Positions 30,237 through 40,080 of a stretch of DNA of 64,000 nt are shown piece by piece (position 1 is the first letter of the stretch; each line of letters begins with the position of its first letter). The notes below the pieces were generated by a model that did not search any database, was not told where the DNA came from, and saw nothing but the letters and a program-made list of their open reading frames with translations. The DNA comes from Hoylesella shahii DSM 15611 = JCM 12083 (GTDB lineage Bacteria; Bacteroidota; Bacteroidia; Bacteroidales; Bacteroidaceae), in assembly GCF_000613445.1 (NCBI RefSeq), contig NZ_BAIZ01000011.1:1-64000 (forward strand), given 5' to 3'. The translations under genes were made by a program, and so were the position numbers.

Positions 30237-30270
30237 AGAGGCTCTTTCGAAAGAAGGAGTCTCTTTTTTG
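30237..30270 (+). terminator. Terminator of tRNA-Gln
   Basis: Stem AGAGGCTC / GAGTCTCT (8 bp with one G-T wobble) followed by six or more T residues. The loop contains the small palindrome CTTTCGAAAG. Confidence 0.85.
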
Positions 30271-30400
30271 TTTTTGTAACTTAGGCTCGTGTTGGATGAT
30301 GAGCGATGACGAGGTTAATATTGTGATACGCCTTGTGGGTGAGCAGGTGGTTTTGGGCTAGTGGTGTGTAGCTGCGAGTGATGGCATCTAGTTTGGTTTT

Positions 30401-31071
30401 TGTAAAAATATTGTACTCTTTTTTAACATTGTGAGTGCCCGTTCTGCGTGTCAACCCGTCGTTGGTGCAGATTTTGGCTTGTATTTTGATGGTTTGTAAG
30501 CTCTTGATTGATTGAGGTTTACGTAATTTTAGTGCTATTTTTGCTCTTTTTTATGCGTTTTATGCCTGGTATATACAGTTTTTATAAAGGAGTCGACGGC
30601 TTTCTGTGGTTTTGTCTAATAGCGTTAGTTTTGCGTATTTTTATGGTCTGTTTTGTTTATTTCGTGTCTTTTTTCGTTAATTTCTTTCTGCTTCTCTTGC
30701 ATTTTATAGGTTTTAGTGCTGCGTTTTGTAGGAGTTAGCCTTGCGTTTTGTAGGAGTTAGCCTTGCGTTTTGTAGGAGATAGCGTTGCGTTTTGCTGTAC
30801 TTTACACACCTAGGAGGTGCAAAATGCGGAGCGAAAGCTGTTGTTTTATGTGCATTTTTATGCTTTTCTGTATGATGGTTTTTTGTGTTGTGAGTGCATC
30901 TACAACGACAAAAAAGGGCAAAAGCATAGTAAATGGCATGTTGAATGGTGCAGAGCCGTGACTAAAAAAGGGGCTTAGCGGTGTGTTTTCTATGGTTTTG
31001 GGGTGCAATTTCTTCTAGAAAGGTGGATTGGTTGGGATGTATTATGTAAAGAAAAGGAAACAATTTAACAT
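30401..31071. repeat. Interspersed non-coding element, copy B
   Basis: Borders TGTAAA...TTTAACAT at 30401-30429 and 31045-31071. The sequence TTTAACATTGTGAGTGCC after the left border is identical to copy C, and GCAAAAGCATAGTAAAT at 30918-30934 is identical to 44995-45011. It carries the 22-bp array at 30697-30806. It fills most of the gap between tRNA-Gln and the next gene; no coding potential is seen. A TATCTTTG box at 31143-31150 lies outside the element. Confidence 0.65.
30697..30806 (+). repeat. 22-bp tandem array in element B (five units)
   Basis: The TGC of each unit starts at 30698, 30720, 30742, 30764 and 30786, exactly 22 bases apart. The three middle units are nearly identical (TTGCGTTTTGTAGGAG followed by TTAGCC or ATAGCG); the outer ones are more divergent. 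Confidence 0.92.
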
Positions 31072-31142
31072 CGACTGAGGTTTTATTGTGGATGGGATGA
31101 AAAAAATGGGGCGCTCATGCCGAGTAAGTGTAATTAAATAAC

Positions 31143-31150
31143 TATCTTTG
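31143..31150 (+). promoter_or_regulatory. Candidate -7 box (TATCTTTG) of the 31.2-kb lipoprotein gene
   Basis: Matches TAnnTTTG, 97 bases before the start codon. No clear -33 box. Confidence 0.45.
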
Positions 31151-31246
31151 TGCGCTTCTCTTAGCGGTCTTTGCGTTCTACATAGTGGGTTAGACGACTG
31201 TTTATTTGGAAGGTTTTTAGGTGATTAATCGTATAATTCTTTAAAT

Positions 31247-32064
31247 ATGAAACGAAATATTGGGGTATTGCTGGCTCTTATGGCCGTGTTATTGATGTCT
31301 GCCTGTGCTAAGAACGAGCGCAAATGCACTTGTGAACGTGGCGAAAAAGGCAGCGATACGGTGATGGTGCTCAGTGCCAAAAGGCTTGAGGTGAACGGCA
31401 AAGGCAAGGTGCATATCAGTGTGTTGATACAGATTATTGTCTACATTCTACCACAAAATTGCTTAACTATCTTGAGATGGATGTTAAGCTTAAGTGTAAG
31501 GCTATGACCAATGTAGACAGTTTGGCTTTTACCGACTTTGTCAATGGTCCGTTGTATCTTTTCTTTTGCAACGAGGATGGCGTTATATTAGATAATGTTG
31601 TGCCTTTGGCCAGTAGTTATAAAGACGATGCCAAGCTGAAAGAAGCCTTGAAAAAGGGAGAAGAGGTGACCATTTCGTTTGTAGGAATGATAAGCAACAA
31701 TCTGCCCGAAGGTATTGGGGGCTTCACCATTGGTTATGATGTGGATGGGCGAAACACTCATTTGGCCGACGAATTTCGCAACAATTGCAACACCACTTCG
31801 ATGGAGCAGGTGGAGAAATGGGACAAACTGATGGACGAACTCGAAACAACCTATCTTAAATTGGCCTCTTTAAACAAACAAACGAATGAGCAAAATTCGG
31901 CTCAACTGGACTTTGAACGAAGTAAATTGAATGAGAAACAAGAGCAATTATGGCAAGAGTTAGATGCTGCAGTTAAAAGTCGTGCGCTCGCTCCAATGCA
32001 AATTGTGCGAATGGGGGGCATGCATATGAAGGTGAGGAGCATCGAGCAAAGCGGTGTTCACTAA
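31247..32064 (+). CDS. Lipoprotein of unknown function (one frame break)
   Basis: About 272 residues after repair. The signal peptide ends in the lipobox MSAC (Cys20). The mature protein has a beta-rich middle (DVKLKCKAMTNVDSLAFTDFVNGPLYLFFCNEDGVILDNV) and a C-terminal coiled coil (MEQVEKWDKLMDELETTYLKLASLNKQ ... KLNEKQEQLWQELDAAV). The frame breaks at 31423, where GTGTTG should read GTGGTTG; the repaired join reads HISVVDTDYCLHSTT. No family recognised. It lies upstream of the fructan genes on the same strand but with a 313-base gap. Confidence 0.65.
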
Positions 32065-32202
32065 ACAAAGTTCTACGATTGTGCTTGCACTTAATGGCTC
32101 TTGGCGTTATGGGGCAGGCCCAAATTGTGGGAAAAACGTATTATTTTGTGCCCGCAACCATAAAATACATAAAACATTACATGCCTTATAGCAAACAAAA
32201 AC

Positions 32203-32210
32203 TATCTTTG
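32203..32210 (+). promoter_or_regulatory. Candidate -7 box (TATCTTTG) of the fructan locus
   Basis: Matches TAnnTTTG about 170 bases upstream of the TonB-receptor remnant. No -33 match. Confidence 0.4.
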
Positions 32211-32377
32211 CGAAAAGCTTGTGTGCTGCGAATAAAAATGCGCGACCAATGAGAGCAAAGCTTTGGGCACACGCTTTATAATAAAGAGGTGTGCAGGTTT
32301 GCCTCAAGTGCATCTGCAAGACAGATTGGATGACAGCCCAAACAAGACTATCATCAATATCTAAACAATATCTATCT

Positions 32378-33069
32378 ATGCAACTAAATGTTTTGGAAAG
32401 AGGGTTAGTAGCAGTGTTTGCCACTCTCGCAATCACGCTTCCAGTGCCAGCACAGACCAACAATCAGGCACAAAAGCCCAAAATCAGAGAAGCCACAAAC
32501 AGTAAGGAGGAGGGCAACCGCAATGTGATGCTCAACGCAGCCAGTGCAAACGGACCGCGTGAGATACAAATAGGGCTTCCCTCGGTCGATGTTAATGTGC
32601 TTGAAAACGGTTTGCCCATCACCTATGCCACCAATCCGCGAAGCGTTAACTCCTTGTGGCGAGGCGATGCCAGCCTATCCCATCAAGGCTTACTCAAGAT
32701 AGCAGAAACTGCCATCACCACAGGCAACATTGGCTATGCCGTAAACTCGTTTACTCGTATGGGCGAAGATAAATTTAACTGAATGCTAAATTACAAGACA
32801 AATTTAGCAAAACCTACGCCAATATAAAGGAAGCCTATTATTTTAATGGCCGATGGGAAACCTTTGGCGGAGTGAACTGGCAAGTGAACCCCAAATTGTC
32901 GCTTGGTTGCACCGTTGTGAACTTCCTTAACCAAACTGGAACTAAGGGAAGCATTGCAGGAGCCGAACTGATAACCAAAGACCAGGCAGCAGCCTTTAGC
33001 AATACGCTGATGGCAGGCAGCTACCTGCGACCCTTCACAGTAGAGTTTAACGCATCGCTTAAGTTTTAA
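32378..33069 (+). pseudogene. TonB-dependent receptor remnant with large internal deletion
   Basis: The first 134 codons (32378-32782) encode a signal peptide and the start of a plug domain (GPREIQIGLPSVDVNVLENGLPITYATNPRSVNSLWRGDASLSHQGLLKIAETAITTGNIGYAVNS). After a TGA the other frame, open from 32779, encodes about 96 residues that are the end of the barrel (EAYYFNGRWETFGGVNWQVNPKLSLGCTVVNFLNQTG ... YLRPFTVEFNASLKF). Receptors of this type have 700-1000 residues, so most of the barrel is missing. The two ends are in different frames. The short similar sequences GATAAATTTAAC and GACAAATTTAGC lie at the junction. It is followed after 11 bases by a GH32 gene, so it was probably the fructan importer. 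Confidence 0.75.
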
Positions 33070-33080
33070 ATATCCTGATT

Positions 33081-34975
33081 ATGACAATGAAAAAAATAAT
33101 AATAGCAGCTTTAATGGCAGGCATAATGCCCAAGATGGCTGGGGCGCAAGACATTAAAATAAAGTATAAAGCAATACGGCCACGCTTATTGTGGACAATT
33201 CGCCCAAGTATCTCATCTTGCCCGTGGAGGAAACCATGCCCGAGGCAAAGGTGAAATTGGACAACAGACTGAAAACAGACACCTGGATGGACGTGCGACT
33301 GGCGCAAAACAGAAGCGACTATCACGTGCCTTTCGAGCTGAACGAAGGCAAGAGGTCGGTGGTGAAGATTGAAAACATAAGTAAAGATGCGCTATGCCTA
33401 AAGCCTGGAGCTATACGCTTGGCTTATAGCTGGGAGGTGCAGAACACCGACTTTTATAGACCAGCCTATCACCACACACCTTCTTACGGATGGATGAACG
33501 ACCCCAACGGCATGTTTTATAAAGATGGCGTGTACCATCTGTGTTATCAATACAACCCCTATGGTTCTAAATGGGGCAACATGCACTGGGGACACGCCGT
33601 GAGCAGAGACCTGGTGCACTGGGAACAGCAAGCCCCTGCATTGCTACGAGATACTATGGGACACATCTATTCGGGCTCGGCCGTGGTGGATAAAGACGGA
33701 ACAGCAGGCTATGGCAAAGATGCCGTGGTGGCTTTGTACACTTCGGCCAGTGATGAAAACGGACAAATACAATGCATGGCCTATTCAACAGATGGCGGAT
33801 ACCATTTCACAAAGTATGAGGGAAACCCCATTCTTCGACCATTTGATGGCTTAAAAGACTTTCGCGACCCTAAAGTGTTTTGGTACGAACCATCAAAAAA
33901 GTGGTTTATGATTGTTTCTGCCGATAAAGAAATGCGCTTTTACAGTTCGCCCAACCTCAAAGACTGGACCTACGTAAGTGCTTTTGGACAGGGTTATGGC
34001 GCACAACCCAACCAGTTTGAGTGTCCCGACTTTATACAAATGCCCGTTGAAGGTAAACCCAATAAAAAGAAATGGGTGATGATTGTAAACATCAACCCCG
34101 GCTGTTTGTTTGGCGGAAGTGCCACAGAATATTTTGTGGGCGACTTCGATGGCACTAAATTCACTTGCGACACGCCACCAAGCGTGGCCAAATTCTTAGA
34201 TTATGGCAAAGACCACTATGCCACAGTGTGCTTCTCTAACACGGGTAACCGCGTGTTGGCCATGGCTTGGATGAGCAATTGGCAATATGCAAACATCACA
34301 CCCATTAAGCAATACCGCGGTGCAAACACACTTGCGCGCGAACTTAGACTGTATGAAAAAGACGGACAATATTACTTATCATCGGATGTGGTGCCCGAAG
34401 CGAAGGTGTTGAGAAAGAACAAACGAGTTTTAAACGTGGGAACAGTGCCCAACGCTCATGTTGTTAAGGATGTAAATACAAACTACGACAATGCTTTTGA
34501 ACTGGAAATGGAGATTACACCAGGCAAAAATGGCATCGCAGGTCTTGAACTCTTTAATGCAAAAGGCGAGAAAGTGAATATCTATATCGACCTAAAGGCT
34601 AAACGCGTGGTGATGGATCGCACGCAAAGTGGACTAACCGACTTTGGTAAGAAGGCCGAACCACACGATATTGAGAAGGCTTTCGACGCACAAACCATAA
34701 AAGATGGTCAAGAGATTATGCGCAAACGCAATGCCGTGAACTATCAAAACGACTTTGCTTTGGGCACTTGGGCACCACTTAACCTATGCCAAGGACCAAC
34801 ATATAAGGTGGATGTGTGGGTGGATAAATGCTCGATTGAAATATTTGTTGATGGTGGACGCATCTCGATGACCAACCTTGTGTTCCCCAAAAAACCTTAC
34901 ACCGATGTGCGTTTTTATGCGCAAGGTGCACCAGCAAAGTTTGATAATGTTAAAATCTACCGTTTGGCACAGTGA
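33081..34975 (+). CDS. GH32 exo-fructanase (levanase/inulinase type) (one frame break near the N-terminus)
   Basis: About 631 residues after repair. Signal peptide (1-20, ending AGAQ), a ~90-residue N-terminal beta domain (YLILPVEETMPEAKV ... VVKIENISKDALCLKPGAIRLAYS), then the GH32 five-blade propeller: nucleophile Asp in WMNDPNG, FRDPKV, acid/base Glu in ECPD. The C-terminal beta-sandwich (FELEMEITPGKNGIAGLELF ... DKCSIEIFVDGGRISMTNLVFP) follows. It releases fructose from levan or inulin in the periplasm or at the cell surface. The frame breaks at 33178-33179 (CGGCC, expected CGGGCC), between the signal peptide and the first domain. Confidence 0.92.
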
Positions 34976-35100
34976 TAAATGCTGGTTGACGCATGCTAAA
35001 TTAATTATCGTGGCGGGTGCACATGCTTGCAAGGTGTAAACTAAAAGTGCTTACAAAAGGAAAATATACCAATTTAAAAGTTGGGAGAAAATAAAGAAAA

Positions 35101-35523
35101 ATGAGAATAACAAGGATAAAAGAGAAGAATAGCTTACACACTTTTAAGGACAGTACCATTTGTACCCTACATATAAATAAGGATAACGTGTTTTGCGATT
35201 TTGAAAAGCTAAGCAAAACGTGGGAAACATCGAGCAATATAGCCATACGTCTCGACGTGGAGCAAACGGATGTTGAGCCTATCGTGAAAGAATTGCTGGG
35301 CAAATTGCCAAACGATTTGGCCTACTGTATCATGTCTGAAATAGCCGAGTTTGAACACTTAGAAGCCGAACTGATGCGGTTAATCTACAACACAGGCGAC
35401 ACAGGCTGTAAAGTTGCCATTTGCTTGCGCGATGATTTACCCCAAGACTTGAAGAAATGTTGCGAACAATCCAACGACATCAACGTGCAACAACATCGTG
35501 ACAATAAGCATAAGCACATGTGA
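35101..35523 (+). CDS. Hypothetical protein at the head of the immunity-gene island
   Basis: 140 residues, no signal peptide, no family recognised. It starts with short strands (MRITRIKEKNSLHTFKDSTICTLHINKDNVFCDFEKL), then a region reading IAIRLDVEQTDVEPIVKELLGKLPNDLAYCIMSEIAEFEHLEAELMRLIYN, and ends with a basic His/Lys-rich tail. Its position directly before SUKH and Imm26-like genes, its small size and cytoplasmic character suggest another immunity protein, but this is inference from context only. Confidence 0.55.
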   Translation: MRITRIKEKNSLHTFKDSTICTLHINKDNVFCDFEKLSKTWETSSNIAIRLDVEQTDVEPIVKELLGKLPNDLAYCIMSEIAEFEHLEAELMRLIYNTGDTGCKVAICLRDDLPQDLKKCCEQSNDINVQQHRDNKHKHM

Positions 35524-35590
35524 CTTCAAACCCCATTCGGCCATCGCATCCTGTCCGAACATCATCAATTTACTTATAATAGCAACAACC

Positions 35591-35953
35591 ATGGATTGTG
35601 TAAGCGTAAAGAAGAACGTTATTGAACTGGAAGAAAGGTTGAAAATAACCTTTCCCAAGCCCTATTTTGATTTCCTGTGCCACATCCAAGCGGACGATGT
35701 CTTTGAGGTGGAAGGTTCTGGAATAGGTCTGTTTTCTTATTCCGACTTAGAGGAAAGGAACGAAACTTATGAGGTACGAGCCTACGAACCCAATTATTTG
35801 ATGATTGGACAAGATGGAGACATGGGCTATTTCATAAGCACAAATACGCCCAACGACTATTCAATATACGCAAACGACTTAGGTGCATTAGGCTCATTGC
35901 CGATGAATAAAGCCGCGAACGACATCTTCGAACTGATTAATAAGTTTCAATAA
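35591..35953 (+). CDS. SMI1/KNR4 (SUKH) family immunity-type protein
   Basis: 120 residues from the ATG at 35591; an earlier in-frame start would overlap the previous gene and adds nothing conserved. The SUKH pattern is visible: helix VIELEERLKITFPKPYFDFLCH, acidic strand EVEGSGIGLFSYSDLEE, then YLMIGQDGDMGYFIS and a C-terminal helix NDIFELINKFQ. SUKH proteins neutralise diverse contact-dependent toxins, mostly nucleases. Lies between the unknown 35.1-kb gene and the Imm26-like gene, same strand. Confidence 0.8.
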   Translation: MDCVSVKKNVIELEERLKITFPKPYFDFLCHIQADDVFEVEGSGIGLFSYSDLEERNETYEVRAYEPNYLMIGQDGDMGYFISTNTPNDYSIYANDLGALGSLPMNKAANDIFELINKFQ

Positions 35954-35984
35954 GTTACTTTCTAAACGCCCTAAAAATTAAGCA

Positions 35985-36496
35985 ATGAATAAGATTGTCG
36001 TTCATGCAGGAGATATATTTTGTATTCCGCTATTCATGCCCAAAGACGATTGGAAGTTAAAAGCGAAACTATCTGACAACGATTTAGATAAAGACTTTGC
36101 CTTTGGAAGAGTAATAGAAACCAGTTCTTCGGTCTTAGTAGAGATTTTTAAGAAGATTGGTTCTGCCCAAACCAGCATTAGCGAAATAGAAAATTCGGGC
36201 GTGTTGTTTGCTCCATTGCAAATATTTTGGGACGGCATTATAAAAAAGCGGTGGCGCATAATCGGGAAAACAGACTGTTACGACAAGTATAAACACTCAA
36301 ATGACGAAAGTCTAAAAATGATATTCGGCGTTGATGGAGACTTTCGACTGAGGAATTTTGCCTCATGCCAGGGCAAGAAAGCCATCTGGCTTTCCACAAC
36401 AAGTGCTTTACGCGCGACTACCTACACAAGGTTGGGCTTAAAGTTTTGGGCGGAAACCAACTTGATAGCCGCATTATCGAATTGCTAAAAGAGTGA
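35985..36496 (+). CDS. Imm26-like immunity protein (one frame break)
   Basis: About 170 residues after repair. GDIFCIPLFMPKDD at the N-terminus and FAFGRVIETSSSVLVEIFKK fit the immunity protein 26 pattern: an IPL strand, then an FGRV strand, then a LVEIF strand. They are followed by GVLFAPLQIFWDGIIKKRWRIIGK. The frame breaks at 36356-36359 (TTTT, expected TTTTT); the repaired tail reads CLMPGQESHLAFHNKCFTRDYLHKVG and ends at 36496. Without repair the protein would end in 45 unrelated residues. It neutralises a toxin not encoded in this window. Confidence 0.65.
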
Positions 36497-36723
36497 AAAC
36501 ATACATTGCCAACAATCCTTTTAAACACAAAGAACATGTGACTTGCAACCCACGCCCCATGTCTTTGTGCATATTTGTGAAAGGAAGTCAACGCGCTTTC
36601 GTGCTTTTTAGTCGGCGTAATCTGCAGTTAGTCTTGCTCATACGCAACTTGTAGCGCAATAATTGTGAACTTATAGGGGCGTATTAAGTGTAGTATTATC
36701 AATCAAAACATCATTTTTATGCT

Positions 36724-37290
36724 ATGGAATTGTTATCTATAAAAGAAATTATCCAATCTATTGAAGAGGAAACAAAGGGACTTGACCCTGAACTTGTTGA
36801 AGAAATGAGTTTGAGAGAAGTGAATATACCTCTAAAAGAGATTGAATATTTGAAGGCAGAACTGAATATTAACGCGCTAAACCAAGGCTTTATAGATAGC
36901 GTTCTGAAGTATGGTTGGGGCAATTTTGGCTTTCTTAGCTATCAATTTGGGTATGACGACGACAATAGTTTGCACTGGATTGTAGAAAGAAATGTGGATT
37001 ATGAGGATTATTCCACATTGAATAAGAATGGACTTATTATCATTGCAAACGGCGATCCCTTCACCATTTTGCTAGAATGTGCCACAGGAAGGATTTATTG
37101 TATTGATAGCGAAACCTGTTTGGAACACAGAATGCTTATCGCCAATAGCTTTGAACAATTGGTACAGGCTATGGGAACAGGGCAATATGCTTGTTGGAAG
37201 GAGAAAGAAACCGAGTTTGTGCAGCTTATGGCGCACATAACCGATGGCGAGGGCATGCTCTTTTGGAAAAGCTTAGTTGGTTGTTACTGA
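36724..37290 (+). CDS. SUKH-like immunity-type protein
   Basis: 188 residues, cytoplasmic. The N-terminal helix-rich part (MELLSIKEIIQSIEEETKGLDPELVEEMSLREVNI) is followed by a SUKH-like core: FIDSVLKYGWGNFGFLSYQFG, a strand pair LIIIANGDPFTILLECATGRIYCID, and a helix SFEQLVQAMGTG. Acidic overall, as most SUKH proteins are. It is separated from the Imm26-like gene by 227 bases containing a short repeat also found at 35516. Confidence 0.65.
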   Translation: MELLSIKEIIQSIEEETKGLDPELVEEMSLREVNIPLKEIEYLKAELNINALNQGFIDSVLKYGWGNFGFLSYQFGYDDDNSLHWIVERNVDYEDYSTLNKNGLIIIANGDPFTILLECATGRIYCIDSETCLEHRMLIANSFEQLVQAMGTGQYACWKEKETEFVQLMAHITDGEGMLFWKSLVGCY

Positions 37291-37334
37291 TTGTTTTGTG
37301 CTAAAAAGGCCAATGGTTGAGAGGTAAATATTAT

Positions 37335-37386
37335 GTTTATACAAAGATTACTTCTGTTTATATAAAGGCCACTTCGGTTTATATAA
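37335..37386. repeat. Three 21-bp-spaced repeats (GTTTATATAA)
   Basis: GTTTATAC/GTTTATAT blocks start at 37335, 37356 and 37377, exactly 21 bases apart. They lie in a 557-base gap (37291-37847) that otherwise shows no gene. A TAAATTTG box near its right end (37806-37813) may serve the next small gene. Confidence 0.55.
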
Positions 37387-37805
37387 TGAGTAAGAGAGAC
37401 GCGTTGCATTGCAACGGGTAGGTTGTTTTTTGTAGTTGTTATTCGTTTTTGAGGGAAAGAAAAACACGTGAGGTATTGCATCTCGCAGTAATGTGTGCGC
37501 TTGATGATGTTATTTACGTGTTATCCAAGAAGCATTTTTACCAAAAGGCTAGAATTATACAAGCATTTTGGTTTTTATTTTAATTGAAAAACACCTTACG
37601 TGGCAAGAAAACAAGCCGTTAGTATTCAAAAAAAATATGGAAATGCGGTTACTTAAAAGCTGTTAATATGTCATTTGAAATTACTTATGTTACAGCAATC
37701 TATAGATTATTCATGGTAAATAGTGCTATATTACCAAATAAGAAAATGTCAGAAGATGTTAGTTTTTTGTCCGATTATGATAACAGCTTTTATTATTTCT
37801 ACGTC

Positions 37806-37813
37806 TAAATTTG
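37806..37813 (+). promoter_or_regulatory. Candidate -7 box (TAAATTTG) before the 37.8-kb small gene
   Basis: Matches TAnnTTTG 34 bases before the start codon; -33 not evident. Confidence 0.45.
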
Positions 37814-37847
37814 CACAAGAAGTTTTAATTAGAAAAGAGAGAAAGGT

Positions 37848-38105
37848 ATGGCACAAAATAAGAAGACGCGAATAACGTCTGAGCAAAGGCAAAATATGCA
37901 GTTTCCTGAAGAGCGCTTTCAACTGTTTGAGTCTATTCAGGAAATGATAGACAATGAAATTAAAAAGCGTGGACTAAATAAGTATCAAATACTTCAGCCA
38001 AAGCCAGAGGCTAATCCTCCGCCAATGAAAAACGAAACGCTCCATAATGGTTTATGTGCGTGGATTAAAAGGTGGTGGAAGTCGCATTTCAGAGATAAGC
38101 CGTAA
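37848..38105 (+). CDS. Small hypothetical protein
   Basis: 85 residues: MAQNKKTRITSEQRQNMQF, then a helix FQLFESIQEMIDNEIKKRGLNKYQIL, a proline-rich linker and a basic tail (WIKRWWKSHFRDKP). No signal peptide. A -7-type box lies at 37806-37813. No family recognised. The following gap (38106-38588, 483 bases) contains nothing I can identify. Confidence 0.5.
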   Translation: MAQNKKTRITSEQRQNMQFPEERFQLFESIQEMIDNEIKKRGLNKYQILQPKPEANPPPMKNETLHNGLCAWIKRWWKSHFRDKP

Positions 38106-38588
38106 ATATATTTAGGTGATACAATTTTTTCGGTTTACAAGACTAAATACGTGTAAATGTATTCAGTAGATAATATTTTCTCAAATTACTAATAACGTTC
38201 AAAAGTGATTTAATTTATCTATCATCTGATGAGTTAAAGCACTATCCGTGGTCAATGATTAATAAAAGCCGACTCTGCCAATATAAAATGGTTCAAATCA
38301 ATCCGTATAACTCGGTTCAATGCCTTAGTTTTTAATGGCGTTTGGGCTTAGAAAAATGGTGGAAAGTGGGCAAAGTATATAAGAATAAATAGCAGAATAT
38401 TATACAGCAACAAAGAAATCTACATCTCTTTAATAGATTTACTTATTTGAAAACCTTGAGGACTCGCCAATTAATATTGTTAACGGCAAGAAGAAAATTA
38501 AAGAATAGCAAATATAAAATTAAAAGCCCAAGTCTTCGATACGGCACTACTCCCAATGGAGTGATAATAGGGAGACATCGAGTCTATT

Positions 38589-39938
38589 ATGAACAAAAAA
38601 CTATCTAAACCGCCTATTCCACTGCTCAGCAGGAGATGGGCAAGAGTGGGACTGATAGTCTTATTCACACTGTCGGCAATTAGTAACCTATATGCGCAGG
38701 ACGAACAGGTGAATAAAAGCCAGTTCCCACAGAACTTAAACAGTGAATTGCGTAGGAATACTTGGAGCATTTATGCCGAAGGAGGATTGTCTTGGGCAAC
38801 AGATGTGTGGTATCAAAGTTTTAATGCTAAGCGCAGCTACAACCAATCGCCAGCCGTTGGCGGCGGTATTGACTTTACTATCCGCCCATGGGTTCGTGTT
38901 GGGGTTGAGTATTTGTGGTCGCGTTATCGTCGTGAGCAGCGATTTTCTAGCCTTAACACTCAAAAAATGCCTGTTAAGGTGTATGGTAACTATATGATGA
39001 ATTTTCATAATGCCAAGCTAGGTGTACAATTTAATTTCATGGAATTATGGCCACACCGTCGTGCTCAGTGGTTTAATGCTTGGATGGGAACTGGTATTGG
39101 CTATTCCTTTATTAAGGGTAACGAATATGGTATGTTCTTTAATAACACGATGACGCAAGATGGACGCACCACACCTATTGGCAATAATTTAATCGTAAAC
39201 AACGAATCTGAACTTTCTCTCACGGGAAACGTGCGCACCACTAACCAACATGAGAAGTTTAATAAACTTTTTATCCCTACGGTTTTACACTTTGAAGCCG
39301 ACGTTAGTCGTCGTTTCACCATTGGTTTGAAAGGAGAAATGGACTGGTTGTTGAGTCGTGGTGGTATTGCTCCCAAGAATTACATCTTTGGTTTGGCCAC
39401 TATACGCTACAATTTTGTTTCAAGTCGTGCTAAAAAGTTGCAGACTTATTACGAAGGAGAATTGTCTGTGCTTAACGATGAGGTGAATGAAGTACAGAAA
39501 GAAACTGCTAGATATAGGGATCGTGCTGACAGCGAAGCCAGCGAACGCCAAAGATTGGAACAGCTTAACGCCGACTTGCAACAACGTCTACTTGACAGCG
39601 AAAATAGTAAGAGTGAGGGAAAAGCTGCCATTGAGATTTCACACTATGTGCAGTTTGTTAACAACAGTGCAAGCATTAGTAAGGACGAACTTTCTCATCT
39701 AAAACATTTTGCTGCCTATATGCGTGGCCATCAGCTCTCTGTTATTGCTGAAGCCAGCACACCTGGCACCACTCGCTATAATCAGAAACTCTCTGAGCGC
39801 CGGCTTAAACACGTTATTAAGGCGCTTTTGAAAGAAGGCTTTGTGAAAGAAAACCTCCATCCGCAGATTGCTATTGGTGAACAAGATGGTAAACCTGATG
39901 AAACAGGCCGACGAGTTACTATTAAATTAGTGAAGTGA
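38589..39938 (+). CDS. Outer-membrane barrel protein with coiled coil and OmpA-like peptidoglycan-binding domain
   Basis: 449 residues. A long signal peptide (1-36, ending LYAQ) leads to a beta-barrel of about 240 residues (SIYAEGGLSWATDVWYQSF, GGGIDFTIRPWVRVGVEYLWSRY, KLGVQFNFMELWPHRR, YIFGLATIRYNF). A coiled coil follows (about 285-340; DEVNEVQKETARYRDRADSEASERQRLEQL). The C-terminal OmpA domain (about 345-449; VQFVNNSASISKDELSHLKHFAAYM, LSERRLKHVIKALLKEG, GRRVTIKLVK) would bind peptidoglycan. It links the outer membrane to the wall. The next gene encodes a repeat-rich lipoprotein on the same strand 142 bases away; the two may be an operon. Confidence 0.85.
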   Translation: MNKKLSKPPIPLLSRRWARVGLIVLFTLSAISNLYAQDEQVNKSQFPQNLNSELRRNTWSIYAEGGLSWATDVWYQSFNAKRSYNQSPAVGGGIDFTIRPWVRVGVEYLWSRYRREQRFSSLNTQKMPVKVYGNYMMNFHNAKLGVQFNFMELWPHRRAQWFNAWMGTGIGYSFIKGNEYGMFFNNTMTQDGRTTPIGNNLIVNNESELSLTGNVRTTNQHEKFNKLFIPTVLHFEADVSRRFTIGLKGEMDWLLSRGGIAPKNYIFGLATIRYNFVSSRAKKLQTYYEGELSVLNDEVNEVQKETARYRDRADSEASERQRLEQLNADLQQRLLDSENSKSEGKAAIEISHYVQFVNNSASISKDELSHLKHFAAYMRGHQLSVIAEASTPGTTRYNQKLSERRLKHVIKALLKEGFVKENLHPQIAIGEQDGKPDETGRRVTIKLVK

Positions 39939-40080
39939 GGCAACGCAAATGTTGCGAGCTTACAAATAAATGAAAATAAATAATCACAAACTTGAGTGCG
40001 GGAAGGAGTGGAAACCAACTATCAAATCAACTTAATTAAACCCCATTCGCTTTCCTTTGCTCCTAAAGAAAAATATAGTT

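Noticed and set aside
30508-30738. 76-codon hydrophobic open frame in element B
   Set aside because: It runs into the 22-bp array; hydrophobicity comes from the T-rich strand; not conserved in A or C.
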